Positions 8,755-15,967 of a stretch of DNA of 64,000 bases are shown in pieces. The stretch is taken from positions 16,156 through 80,155 of the IMG/VR virus record IMGVR_UViG_3300033816_000828. One strand, written 5' to 3'. The stretch is from a virus. How positions within the stretch are numbered: position 1 is the first letter of the stretch; every line of letters begins with the position of its first letter. The notes beneath the pieces were generated by a model. The model was not told where the DNA came from. It saw only the letters and a list, made by a program, of their open reading frames with translations, and did no database searches. Made by a program: the position numbers and the translations under genes.

Positions 8755-10947
8755 TTAAATTAGACATGCACCACCAGCGCAACTAATTTCCTCTATTCCG
8801 ACCGTGTTATCCTCCGTTTCAGATAGTTGCGTATAATCAACCTTCTTAAAACTATTAAACAGATCGCAGTATATTTTCCAATTATATACATCTTTCATAC
8901 AGTAAGTTAATCTTCTAGTATCCCCATCAAAATATTTACCGGCAAAGTTTTTCATTTTTGTCACAAATATTAATTTGGATTCGTGATGATCTTTGCTTGC
9001 TTGATTCAAAGTTACATAATCACAAGCTGCCCATAGATTATTATTGAATGCATTAAGAGCTAATTCAATTAAACCAGAGCACCATAATGCAGCATCCCCA
9101 TACTCTTTAACAATTTCACGACTTGTATAAACTGTTGTAAATGGTGCTTGTGGATAGTCTTTGTCTCCACTTTGTGGGATTAAACTAATACCAGCAAAAT
9201 ATTTACGATTATCATAAATAAATTTGGTTACATCAGTCCACTCTTCTGGTTTAACTGTGACAGTGTTGCTCACATTATGGCTAAGATATTCTTGGGTACA
9301 TAATGATTTATTTTTACCAGAATAGACCCAATTTTTTTGAGTATCTTTTACAATAGATAACATTTCTACTGCTGGTAATTGATTCTTTAATTTAGCACCG
9401 TCTGGTACTTCTATTGGGAATTTAATTACCTCATCAGTATTATTGGCTGACCAACTAGACTTCTCACAGGCTTGCGGGTTTAGTTTTTTAAAGTGCTGAT
9501 ATGGTGCTTCTAAAATATTGGCCTGTACATGTCTTATATATCGTTTGGCGTGATGAGGATGAATACCAGAACTTGTTCCCAGCATACTTGAACTGGTGCC
9601 TTCTGGCTTTAAACAGGTCACTCTAGCGGCCTGATTGATATTGATCTTTTTTGATAAAACCTTATTAGTTTCAACGGCCACTTTAGCTCCTGTTCTTAGG
9701 ATCTTTTCTGATAGTACAAGGTCATGCTTTTCCATAGTGCCAGTTAGAGAAACTCCTAATAAGGCCTCTCTTGCAAAGATTTTGCAACTGGTCTCTCCGA
9801 GATAGTCTAATTTAGTAAAGCCAGCTTGTAAAGTACCAATAATTGCTGCCGCTTTGCATCTTTCATAAAAGTCATTTTCGTCTTCTATTGATGAACAATT
9901 AATAGTAGAAAGATTGCATCCTTGCCATCCGCTTTTTCCGCTTTCCTCATCTACTGGCCACATACCTACCTCAACACATGGATTAAATGTCATTTCAGTA
10001 GAATCACTCCAAATAAATCCTGGTTCTCCAAATTCTTTAACAGACTCCATAAGTGTGTTGAATTCTTCAAACGTAACACTGTCTCTGAGTAAAAGGGCTG
10101 AATTGTTGCTTCGTGCTCTTTGGGGATTATCTATATACCAATTGCCAGTTTTAGCTTTTGCCATTTCTTCGTCATCATGACTAAACAATGCAAGACTAGC
10201 AGATCGTCTAACTCCGCCACTCAATACAGCGTCGCTACTATGCATAATAATATCATAAGCATCAATTGGACGTAATTTTTTTTGTCCATTAGCAATACAA
10301 CGGTCTAGTAGGGTTCGTATTTTTTCTAAGCCGTTCGCTAATGGTTCATAACCAGGAGCCTTACCTACTCCAGAAGCCAAAGAAGATCCTTTTGGTCTAA
10401 TATTAGAATAGTCAAATAATATGTGACAATTTTTATATTGTTGGAATTCTTCGATAGGTTTACTAAAGTAACTACTCAATAAAACACCTAAAGCGTCAGA
10501 CCAACCCTCAATACTATCATCAATTACATATTTAGTGCCTATGTCCTCTGGAGGATTGTGTTCTAATGTTGGTAATTTAGAAACATGGTGTTTTTGTACA
10601 CTAAACCCCGTACCACTACCACACAATAATAGCCAGAAACACTCTTGAAAAAATCTTAATCTGTCACAATAAGAACTTGTACAATTATATATTTTGGCAT
10701 GTCTTTTTAAAATTGGTTCGCCACCAAATTGTAATGCTCTTTGGCTTCCAAGAACTTTCTTTTTATACATCATATCATAAGCCCAATCTATATCGTCTTT
10801 TATATCAAACCCACCATAAACAGTGTGCATCATATTGCGAACCCTGTCTACTGCTTCCTTCCAAGTTTCACGACGATTTTTTTCTTCGATCCAACGAGCA
10901 TATTTACTGACAAATGTATAATTCTGTAGTTCTTGAAGCGAGGACAT
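8755..10947 (-). CDS. Adenosylcobalamin-dependent (class II) ribonucleoside-triphosphate reductase
   Basis: 730 residues, close to the 739 of the Lactobacillus leichmannii monomeric RTPR. It reduces NTPs to dNTPs with coenzyme B12. The central FNPCVEV supplies the active-site thiyl Cys, ISCAGGACLI at the C-terminus carries the swinging redox Cys pair (C723 and C728), and YNCTSSYCDRL matches the N-terminal active-site disulphide strand. The gene has an AGGAG ribosome site. It sits next to dCMP deaminase, so this is the dNTP supply unit. Unlike the T4 NrdAB pair it needs no separate small subunit, but the host must provide or import cobalamin. Confidence 0.93.
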   Translation of the reverse strand: MSSLQELQNYTFVSKYARWIEEKNRRETWKEAVDRVRNMMHTVYGGFDIKDDIDWAYDMMYKKKVLGSQRALQFGGEPILKRHAKIYNCTSSYCDRLRFFQECFWLLLCGSGTGFSVQKHHVSKLPTLEHNPPEDIGTKYVIDDSIEGWSDALGVLLSSYFSKPIEEFQQYKNCHILFDYSNIRPKGSSLASGVGKAPGYEPLANGLEKIRTLLDRCIANGQKKLRPIDAYDIIMHSSDAVLSGGVRRSASLALFSHDDEEMAKAKTGNWYIDNPQRARSNNSALLLRDSVTFEEFNTLMESVKEFGEPGFIWSDSTEMTFNPCVEVGMWPVDEESGKSGWQGCNLSTINCSSIEDENDFYERCKAAAIIGTLQAGFTKLDYLGETSCKIFAREALLGVSLTGTMEKHDLVLSEKILRTGAKVAVETNKVLSKKININQAARVTCLKPEGTSSSMLGTSSGIHPHHAKRYIRHVQANILEAPYQHFKKLNPQACEKSSWSANNTDEVIKFPIEVPDGAKLKNQLPAVEMLSIVKDTQKNWVYSGKNKSLCTQEYLSHNVSNTVTVKPEEWTDVTKFIYDNRKYFAGISLIPQSGDKDYPQAPFTTVYTSREIVKEYGDAALWCSGLIELALNAFNNNLWAACDYVTLNQASKDHHESKLIFVTKMKNFAGKYFDGDTRRLTYCMKDVYNWKIYCDLFNSFKKVDYTQLSETEDNTVGIEEISCAGGACLI

Positions 10948-11036
10948 TATTTCTCCTAATAGAAAAGAATATGGCTATATCGCCAATTGATTGTGTAGAT
11001 TATTTTTCATTTTAGCGATACCGTTATTAGTTATTA

Positions 11037-11504
11037 TCATAATACACCACCCAAGTCTTTAAGCCAAGAAAGATTAGGTTGTATATAAATAATTTCTATT
11101 CCGCTCATTGAAACGAAATTTTTAAAAATATTTTTTGCTTCTTCATCGAATAAATGTGTGCCATGATTATTTGACATAACTACTTTCTTGATACCTTCTT
11201 GCCATAGTGCCATAATACAATCATTACAACTTTGACCAGTAACATATGCTATTCCATTATCTGGTCTTACAACACAGTTTGATAGAGCATTTCTTTCGGC
11301 ATGAATCATCCACGGATATTTTTCTGGCCGTGTTTTAGGTAATAAATCATCATCAAGTCCGCGAGGAAAGCCATTATATCCTACGCCTAGAATTCTATCC
11401 CTAGAATCTGTGATAACACAGCCGTGCTGTGTTTGCATATCGTGACTACGTTGAGAAACAACTTTAGCCAAACCTAAAAAATAATCTGTCCACGATGGTC
11501 TCAT
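11037..11504 (-). CDS. Deoxycytidylate (dCMP) deaminase
   Basis: Converts dCMP to dUMP for dTTP synthesis. Zinc ligands: His-Ala-Glu in MIHAERNALSNC gives the catalytic His and Glu, and SCNDC gives the two Cys. The length (155) and C-terminus fit T4 Cd and bacterial ComE-like deaminases. The ATG at 11504 is only six bases below a TATAAT hexamer (see the promoter), so its mRNA is probably leaderless. No Shine-Dalgarno site lies before the ATG. Confidence 0.9.
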   Translation of the reverse strand: MRPSWTDYFLGLAKVVSQRSHDMQTQHGCVITDSRDRILGVGYNGFPRGLDDDLLPKTRPEKYPWMIHAERNALSNCVVRPDNGIAYVTGQSCNDCIMALWQEGIKKVVMSNNHGTHLFDEEAKNIFKNFVSMSGIEIIYIQPNLSWLKDLGGVL

Positions 11505-11510
11505 GGAACT

Positions 11511-11538
11511 ATTATAACAAAATGGATGGTCTGGTCAA
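11511..11538 (-). promoter_or_regulatory. Sigma-70-type promoter for dCMP deaminase, probably leaderless
   Basis: A TTGACC hexamer (11533-11538), 16-base spacer, then a perfect TATAAT (11511-11516). Counting seven bases from the end of the -10 puts +1 at 11504, the A of the deaminase ATG. The next gene downstream of the promoter therefore has no 5' leader. Strength is judged from the hexamers only. Confidence 0.6.
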
Positions 11539-11541
11539 GTT

Positions 11542-11790
11542 TTATTTTGTTGTGAGCTTGTTATATAAAACTAGAGATAAAACGCCACCAGCAACACCCA
11601 TAATTACTCCTGCTGGAGAAACAGCTTCGTAACTTCCTAGTAGATAAAGTATGGCACCTCCCATATATGAGCCAGCAACACCTAATGCTACTGTTTTTAC
11701 AAAACCAAAATTTTCTTCACCGGGTACTATACTTTTGGCGATAGAACCCACAAATAAACCATATACGCACCACACTAGAATATTAAACAT
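11542..11790 (-). CDS. GlsB/YeaQ/YmgE-like small membrane protein
   Basis: 82 residues with three Gly-rich hydrophobic segments (about 3-20, 30-50 and 58-75). The KSIVPGEENFGF and GVAGSYMGG pattern is typical of the transglycosylase-associated membrane family. The name is historical; the molecular function is unknown. In a phage it could alter the inner membrane. It overlaps the next gene upstream by eight bases. Confidence 0.65.
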   Translation of the reverse strand: MFNILVWCVYGLFVGSIAKSIVPGEENFGFVKTVALGVAGSYMGGAILYLLGSYEAVSPAGVIMGVAGGVLSLVLYNKLTTK

Positions 11791-12175
11791 TTGCTGCCTC
11801 CACTAAGGTTATGACTTCATCATCCTTGAGATCTGCTCCTGTATCTAACATAGCATTTAATAATTGCATACCATATTTAGCATATTGTTCTTTTGATAAT
11901 TCTCGTCTTAATATTCTTTTTATTCTCATTTTTGTAAACATACCACGACGAGAACTATATTCTTTGATTTCTGATCCATAAAGATTGTATTTATCTTGAG
12001 CAGTATACTCGCCAGATAGTTTATTTTTATTGCACTCTTGTAGTACTCTGATAACTGTTAGAATAATACTAATCATCATAAGTATAGCAATAACACTACC
12101 AAATTTTTCGTCTTCGGGTACTCCAGCTTTATTTAAAACTTTGGCAGAAATAGCTTTTAACTTTTCATTATTCAT
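11783..12175 (-). CDS. Hypothetical membrane-anchored protein
   Basis: About 130 residues from the ATG at 12175, which overlaps the upstream stop as ATGA. One clear transmembrane helix lies near residues 28-48 (GSVIAILMMISIILTVIRVL). It is followed by a basic segment (MFTKMRIKRILRREL) and an acidic C-terminus. No family recognised. It lies in a run of small membrane proteins before the papain-like peptidase. Confidence 0.6.
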   Translation of the reverse strand: MNNEKLKAISAKVLNKAGVPEDEKFGSVIAILMMISIILTVIRVLQECNKNKLSGEYTAQDKYNLYGSEIKEYSSRRGMFTKMRIKRILRRELSKEQYAKYGMQLLNAMLDTGADLKDDEVITLVEAANV

Positions 12176-12498
12176 TTTCGTATTACTCTGCATCCATTTG
12201 GAGTACAAATAGTACCACTTTTAATTACACCGGCTTGAGGAAGACTCTGCATATGTGTTCCTGTTTCTGGTTCACAATATCCACAATCAACCATCTTGAT
12301 ACCGTCGCCACTAAGATACTTACCAGTACCCTTGCATACTGGACAATTTTTTCTCTTATATTTTGTATCTGGCATTTCGATATGTGTTGATTTGATTATT
12401 CCACCAGCCAGAACAACAGATGCTGTAGTAGATCCTTTGTATTGAGATGATCCAAATAATACGGTTGCTATTAGTACCAACCCTAATAATTTATTCAT
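12172..12498 (-). CDS. Exported protein with a DnaJ-like CxxCxG zinc pair
   Basis: 108 residues. Residues 1-20 form a signal peptide (MNKLLGLVLIATVLFG), so the protein is probably exported or membrane-attached. Residues about 51-75 hold CPVCKGTGKY and then CGYC, the two halves of one DnaJ-type zinc module. The C-terminal ICTPNGCRV has one more Cys pair. Role unknown; redox or structural zinc binding outside the cytoplasm is possible. Its start overlaps the 55-residue gene at 12491. Confidence 0.6.
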   Translation of the reverse strand: MNKLLGLVLIATVLFGSSQYKGSTTASVVLAGGIIKSTHIEMPDTKYKRKNCPVCKGTGKYLSGDGIKMVDCGYCEPETGTHMQSLPQAGVIKSGTICTPNGCRVIRK

Positions 12499-12658
12499 TT
12501 TTTACTCTTGGAAAGATTCTTTTTCTTTTTGGTTTTGGATGATCCACGCTATCATCAGCTTCTGTCTTTTCTGGTACTATTAATTTAAGTACCGCCAAGA
12601 TAAAAGTTAATAGCATACTAATTAGTCGTTGCAAAGCGATTCTATCTATTAGTCTCAT
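12491..12658 (-). CDS. Small membrane protein (55 residues)
   Basis: The ATG at 12658 opens a 55-codon frame ending at 12491, where its TAA overlaps the next gene's ATG region. Residues 7-28 are hydrophobic (IALQRLISMLLTFILAVLKLIV), and the tail is charged, ending in a basic KPKRKRIF stretch. This is the form of a small tail-anchored membrane protein. No family recognised. It fills the gap between the zinc-pair protein and the peptidase gene. Confidence 0.5.
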   Translation of the reverse strand: MRLIDRIALQRLISMLLTFILAVLKLIVPEKTEADDSVDHPKPKRKRIFPRVKNE

Positions 12659-12669
12659 TATTATACACC

Positions 12670-14712
12670 TTATAAGTAATCAAACCCATAATCTGGTAAT
12701 TTTTGTACAGGAAATCCATTAAAATTACTAAAGGCATAAGTTCCATTTTGTTTAATCATGCCTTCTGCTACGTCACTATGAATTAAGAATGAACCATCTG
12801 GAATTGGACCCCATTCTGGATGACCACCATCATTCCACTTGCCCCAACTGTTTTGTACTAAAAATGCTGTTTCACCATTGGTATCATCGCAGGCTATCCA
12901 AGCCATACAATGAGCCCAACTACCACTAGTTCTAGCAAAACCCTTACTATCTCTTTTATTACTAAAACCATAATTAGAACAGACTGCTAATCCGTAGCCA
13001 TTCGCTAATGCGTCTCGTGCTTCTTCGACACTTTTAATAAGTGATGTGGTTCTAATTTGATGGTCATTAGCTAAATCTAATACTTTATCTGGAACACCAC
13101 GACCACCCCATCCGGCACCTAGCATTCCGTCATATTTACTCAGATCAACAACACCCTTATAATTTTTACGAACAAGTACTCCGCCAATCTTATTAACAAA
13201 TTCAGCAGCTTTACTGCCTGTCATACCTTGACCACTCCAACCACGAGCACCATAAATGGCTTCGGTTGCTCCTCTTGCTACCCAACTTTCCTTTTCACCT
13301 AATATATCAATCTCTACTGCTCTACTAATATCACATGCGTTTCTTGTGCCGTGTGAGACACAGTTGTGTGAAATTATTCCATTTGCTATAAAAGAATGAT
13401 CATCTTTAACGTTTATACAATAAACATTATTGGTATAAGTTTCTTTTATTATTTTACTTATGGGAGCTAATAGACCTAAACTACAAGTTAACCGATTTTG
13501 TTTAGAACGCACTTTTGTCATCGTTGATAGTTCGGGATAAATCTTATATACCTGATCCCCATATAAATCTACCTGATACGCTTCTTTGCTTTTGTTTCTT
13601 GGAGGTCTAATTGTAATGGTATGTTGAATTTGTAAAGAAATTAATATATCTGAAATATTATGTATCAGTGTTTTAGATACCGATACTCCTACTAATTTTC
13701 GTCTTTTTTCTGTGGTAACACTACCATCTCCATCAGACCAGCCTCTTAAAAATGATAGCTTGTGCCATTTAGAAGAATTAAGAATTTCATTATCGAGATT
13801 TTTGGTCCATTGATTACCTTTAACAAAGTGAGCAAATAGTCTGGCTACAATAATATTGGAACATCTCACACAACAGACATTTTGATCAACACGATTAAAA
13901 ATACTAGATTTAGCACCAAATATATCAGATAACAAATATACTATACGGTCTCTGAGTTGAGTTTCTTTGATATTTAGATTAAATGTTATTCTTTCTTTAT
14001 TTGCTCCATCAACACCTCCTTCTGCGGCATAAAGTCCTATAAGCCACATAAGATCATTAGAAAGTTTGATAAATCTTTTAAGTTTATTCTTACTAAATTT
14101 AACTCTAATAGTATCATTAATAATTTCATATTTTAAATCTGAAATATAGTTACTTAGATCTAAGATTTTATCATCGACCGAATTATTATTTTGTTTTGGC
14201 AAAACTAATAGATCGCCTTCCTTTAAAGATTTAGCTTCTATCCATTCATAACCACTATCATTAAATACCATGACTTTGTGATCATTTGTCATAGATAAAA
14301 TTTTATCATACTTTTTAATATGTACATGGTTAATTTGTTTTTCTGTTGGCAATTTATTAATTAGTTCATAAACCGGTTTAGGTCTGTTATTGTGTGTAAT
14401 AACGCTTTCTCCAATTTGTATATCTTCGATATTTTTAAAAGAACCATCAGACATTAATACTTTGGTACCTTGGATTAAACAATCACCAGTAACTTGTCGT
14501 TCTTCATAAGGTTTTTTATCAAACTTCAATACGCTTTTGTATGGTGTTGATAATTTACCTTTACCACTATTTGTTATTCTAGAACTAGCATCACCAAAGT
14601 ATGGATATTTTAAAATTTCCATTAAGTGATCAAATTCTAGTTGATTCCAAATAGCTCCTTGAAAGCCTTGTCTATAGTTATTATAAAGATCAATTGGTGA
14701 TAGTCGAGCCAT
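12670..14712 (-). CDS. Papain-like (C1A-type) cysteine peptidase carrying an intein
   Basis: The 680-residue precursor is a peptidase of about 307 residues split by a 373-residue intein. The host protein has the papain triad: the nucleophile C451 (GD then CVSHGTRNAC), His601 in WAHCMAW, and Asn621 in QNSWG, with Gln73 placed as the oxyanion-hole residue. Before splicing, residue 78 (intein Cys1) stands at the nucleophile position and the true nucleophile is the +1 residue of the C-extein. Activity should appear only after splicing (inference). There is no signal peptide. Neighbours are small membrane and exported proteins; a role in host wall or protein digestion is possible. Confidence 0.85.
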   Translation of the reverse strand: MARLSPIDLYNNYRQGFQGAIWNQLEFDHLMEILKYPYFGDASSRITNSGKGKLSTPYKSVLKFDKKPYEERQVTGDCLIQGTKVLMSDGSFKNIEDIQIGESVITHNNRPKPVYELINKLPTEKQINHVHIKKYDKILSMTNDHKVMVFNDSGYEWIEAKSLKEGDLLVLPKQNNNSVDDKILDLSNYISDLKYEIINDTIRVKFSKNKLKRFIKLSNDLMWLIGLYAAEGGVDGANKERITFNLNIKETQLRDRIVYLLSDIFGAKSSIFNRVDQNVCCVRCSNIIVARLFAHFVKGNQWTKNLDNEILNSSKWHKLSFLRGWSDGDGSVTTEKRRKLVGVSVSKTLIHNISDILISLQIQHTITIRPPRNKSKEAYQVDLYGDQVYKIYPELSTMTKVRSKQNRLTCSLGLLAPISKIIKETYTNNVYCINVKDDHSFIANGIISHNCVSHGTRNACDISRAVEIDILGEKESWVARGATEAIYGARGWSGQGMTGSKAAEFVNKIGGVLVRKNYKGVVDLSKYDGMLGAGWGGRGVPDKVLDLANDHQIRTTSLIKSVEEARDALANGYGLAVCSNYGFSNKRDSKGFARTSGSWAHCMAWIACDDTNGETAFLVQNSWGKWNDGGHPEWGPIPDGSFLIHSDVAEGMIKQNGTYAFSNFNGFPVQKLPDYGFDYL
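13363..14481 (-). mobile_element. Intein with LAGLIDADG homing endonuclease
   Basis: Residues 78-450 of the peptidase precursor. Splicing blocks: CLIQGTKVLMSDGSF (block A), TNDHKV with the conserved His145 (block B), YCINVKDDHSFIANGI (block F), and the end ISHN followed by Cys+1 (block G). Two LAGLIDADG-type motifs lie between them: residues about 221-232 (LMWLIGLYAAEG) and 321-332 (FLRGWSDGDGSV). It should excise itself and join the exteins between Asp77 and Cys451. The nuclease could drive copying into intein-free alleles. Insertion is exactly before the catalytic Cys codon of the host peptidase. Confidence 0.93.
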
Positions 14713-15210
14713 TTATTTTGCTCCTTGTGAACAAGCCCACGCCAATGCTTTAAAACCCTCAGCAGCCTGAATGCGGGATTCTCTATTTAATGCTACACTA
14801 TCATCGCCAATAGCCTCAACTATTACAGCCTTACAAGCTTCTGCTAATTTAGGATATTTATTTTTAATATCCAGTTTGAGCATAGTTCCCGCTAATTTGT
14901 TGGCTTGTCTAATTTCTTCTGTATTTTTAATAACCTCATCATCACCATCTAAGGTTACAAGAGTTGCTAAATCTACATATAAACTAGATAATCTTTTACC
15001 ATCAGTTTTACGATCAGGATCACCGTCTTTTAAAACCCTAACAACCTCATCAGCTTTAGCTTTTAAGCCTTCTCTAACCGGTGCAGATAATTCTGCAATA
15101 TCAACAACAACAGGTTGTGGACGATCTACCAATGATCCAAGATCAGGTTTGAATAATCCAATTCCTATTAGTATAAAAGCTAATGCTAATAATAATGTTT
15201 TAGTATTCAT
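14713..15210 (-). CDS. Exported or membrane-anchored hypothetical protein
   Basis: 165 residues. The N-terminal TLLLALAFILIGIGLF is a signal peptide or anchor. The rest is helical with many Ala, Lys and Asp, without a catalytic motif. It lies directly upstream of the peptidase gene and follows two other membrane proteins, so it may belong to the same envelope-facing unit. No family recognised. Confidence 0.55.
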   Translation of the reverse strand: MNTKTLLLALAFILIGIGLFKPDLGSLVDRPQPVVVDIAELSAPVREGLKAKADEVVRVLKDGDPDRKTDGKRLSSLYVDLATLVTLDGDDEVIKNTEEIRQANKLAGTMLKLDIKNKYPKLAEACKAVIVEAIGDDSVALNRESRIQAAEGFKALAWACSQGAK

Positions 15211-15584
15211 GTTGACTCCTTATCTCCACAAACAACAGGACTTAAAAATGGAAACATTTGATCAGCAACTTCAACCGCTTTGTCGCAGCCACATTCAGAC
15301 GCTAAATCTCGTGTTTGTTTCCAACTTACAATGAGCTTAAAAAATATATCCTCTTTAGTTGTAACTACAGGTTTGACTGATGGAACAACTACAGCAACAG
15401 GAGTTACAGGTTTTAATGGAGATACATTCTTAAATTTTTCTACTAATCCGCCTAGAAATGTTTGAACAGGGCTTAGTTTATCCTTAAATAATACCCATAG
15501 TATTAAACCAACACCGGCATACAGGGCCAAATCCATTGGTCCAACCTTGCTAGCAAACTCTTCAAAAGTTTCTGTGTAATTCAT
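15207..15584 (-). CDS. Hypothetical membrane protein
   Basis: 125 residues with one membrane segment near residues 17-35 (LALYAGVGLILWVLF). A Val/Pro-rich stretch (PVTPVAVVVPSVKPVV) follows, then a C-terminal soluble part with a CGCD motif. The start and stop overlap neighbours by four bases each, so it is coupled to genes on both sides. Function unknown. Confidence 0.55.
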   Translation of the reverse strand: MNYTETFEEFASKVGPMDLALYAGVGLILWVLFKDKLSPVQTFLGGLVEKFKNVSPLKPVTPVAVVVPSVKPVVTTKEDIFFKLIVSWKQTRDLASECGCDKAVEVADQMFPFLSPVVCGDKEST

Positions 15585-15967
15585 AGTCCAGCCTCTCTTT
15601 TAATAAAAACCCCAGTATTTCTAAAAATTGTAACAGTAGCATCAATAGTAGCGCCCACCATAATCATGAGGATATTTTTGATGTACTTATGTATAATAGG
15701 CTCAACAAGATTAGGAACAAATGGAACATCTACCACTAAAAATACCTTATCGTAAAAACTATTTAATAGTTCTAATGCTATGGCCTTTTTATCTGGACCA
15801 CTCAAATCATTAGCTACTTTTTCTATAATTTGAACTAAACTTGCCGTGGCCAATTGTAATAGTTTCCACGCTTCACCAATCGCTATATTTTTAATGCCTG
15901 ATATTGAATTTTTTGTTTCTTCTGTAATCTTATTAAATTCTACTAAAATTAATTCTTTCGGTGTCAT
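15581..15967 (-). CDS. Hypothetical protein with C-terminal hydrophobic segment
   Basis: 128 residues, helical. Residues about 92-112 (YIKNILMIMVGATIDATVTIF) are hydrophobic and may be a membrane helix. The first half is amphipathic (EEFNKITEETKNS type). It overlaps the large FN3 gene by four bases. Nothing identifies its role. Confidence 0.5.
   Translation of the reverse strand: MTPKELILVEFNKITEETKNSISGIKNIAIGEAWKLLQLATASLVQIIEKVANDLSGPDKKAIALELLNSFYDKVFLVVDVPFVPNLVEPIIHKYIKNILMIMVGATIDATVTIFRNTGVFIKREAGL

Noticed and set aside
10974-11039. A 21-codon frame (start at 11039) between the dCMP deaminase and RNR genes as a leader peptide.
   Set aside because: It overlaps the deaminase stop, has no ribosome site and no attenuator-like hairpin.
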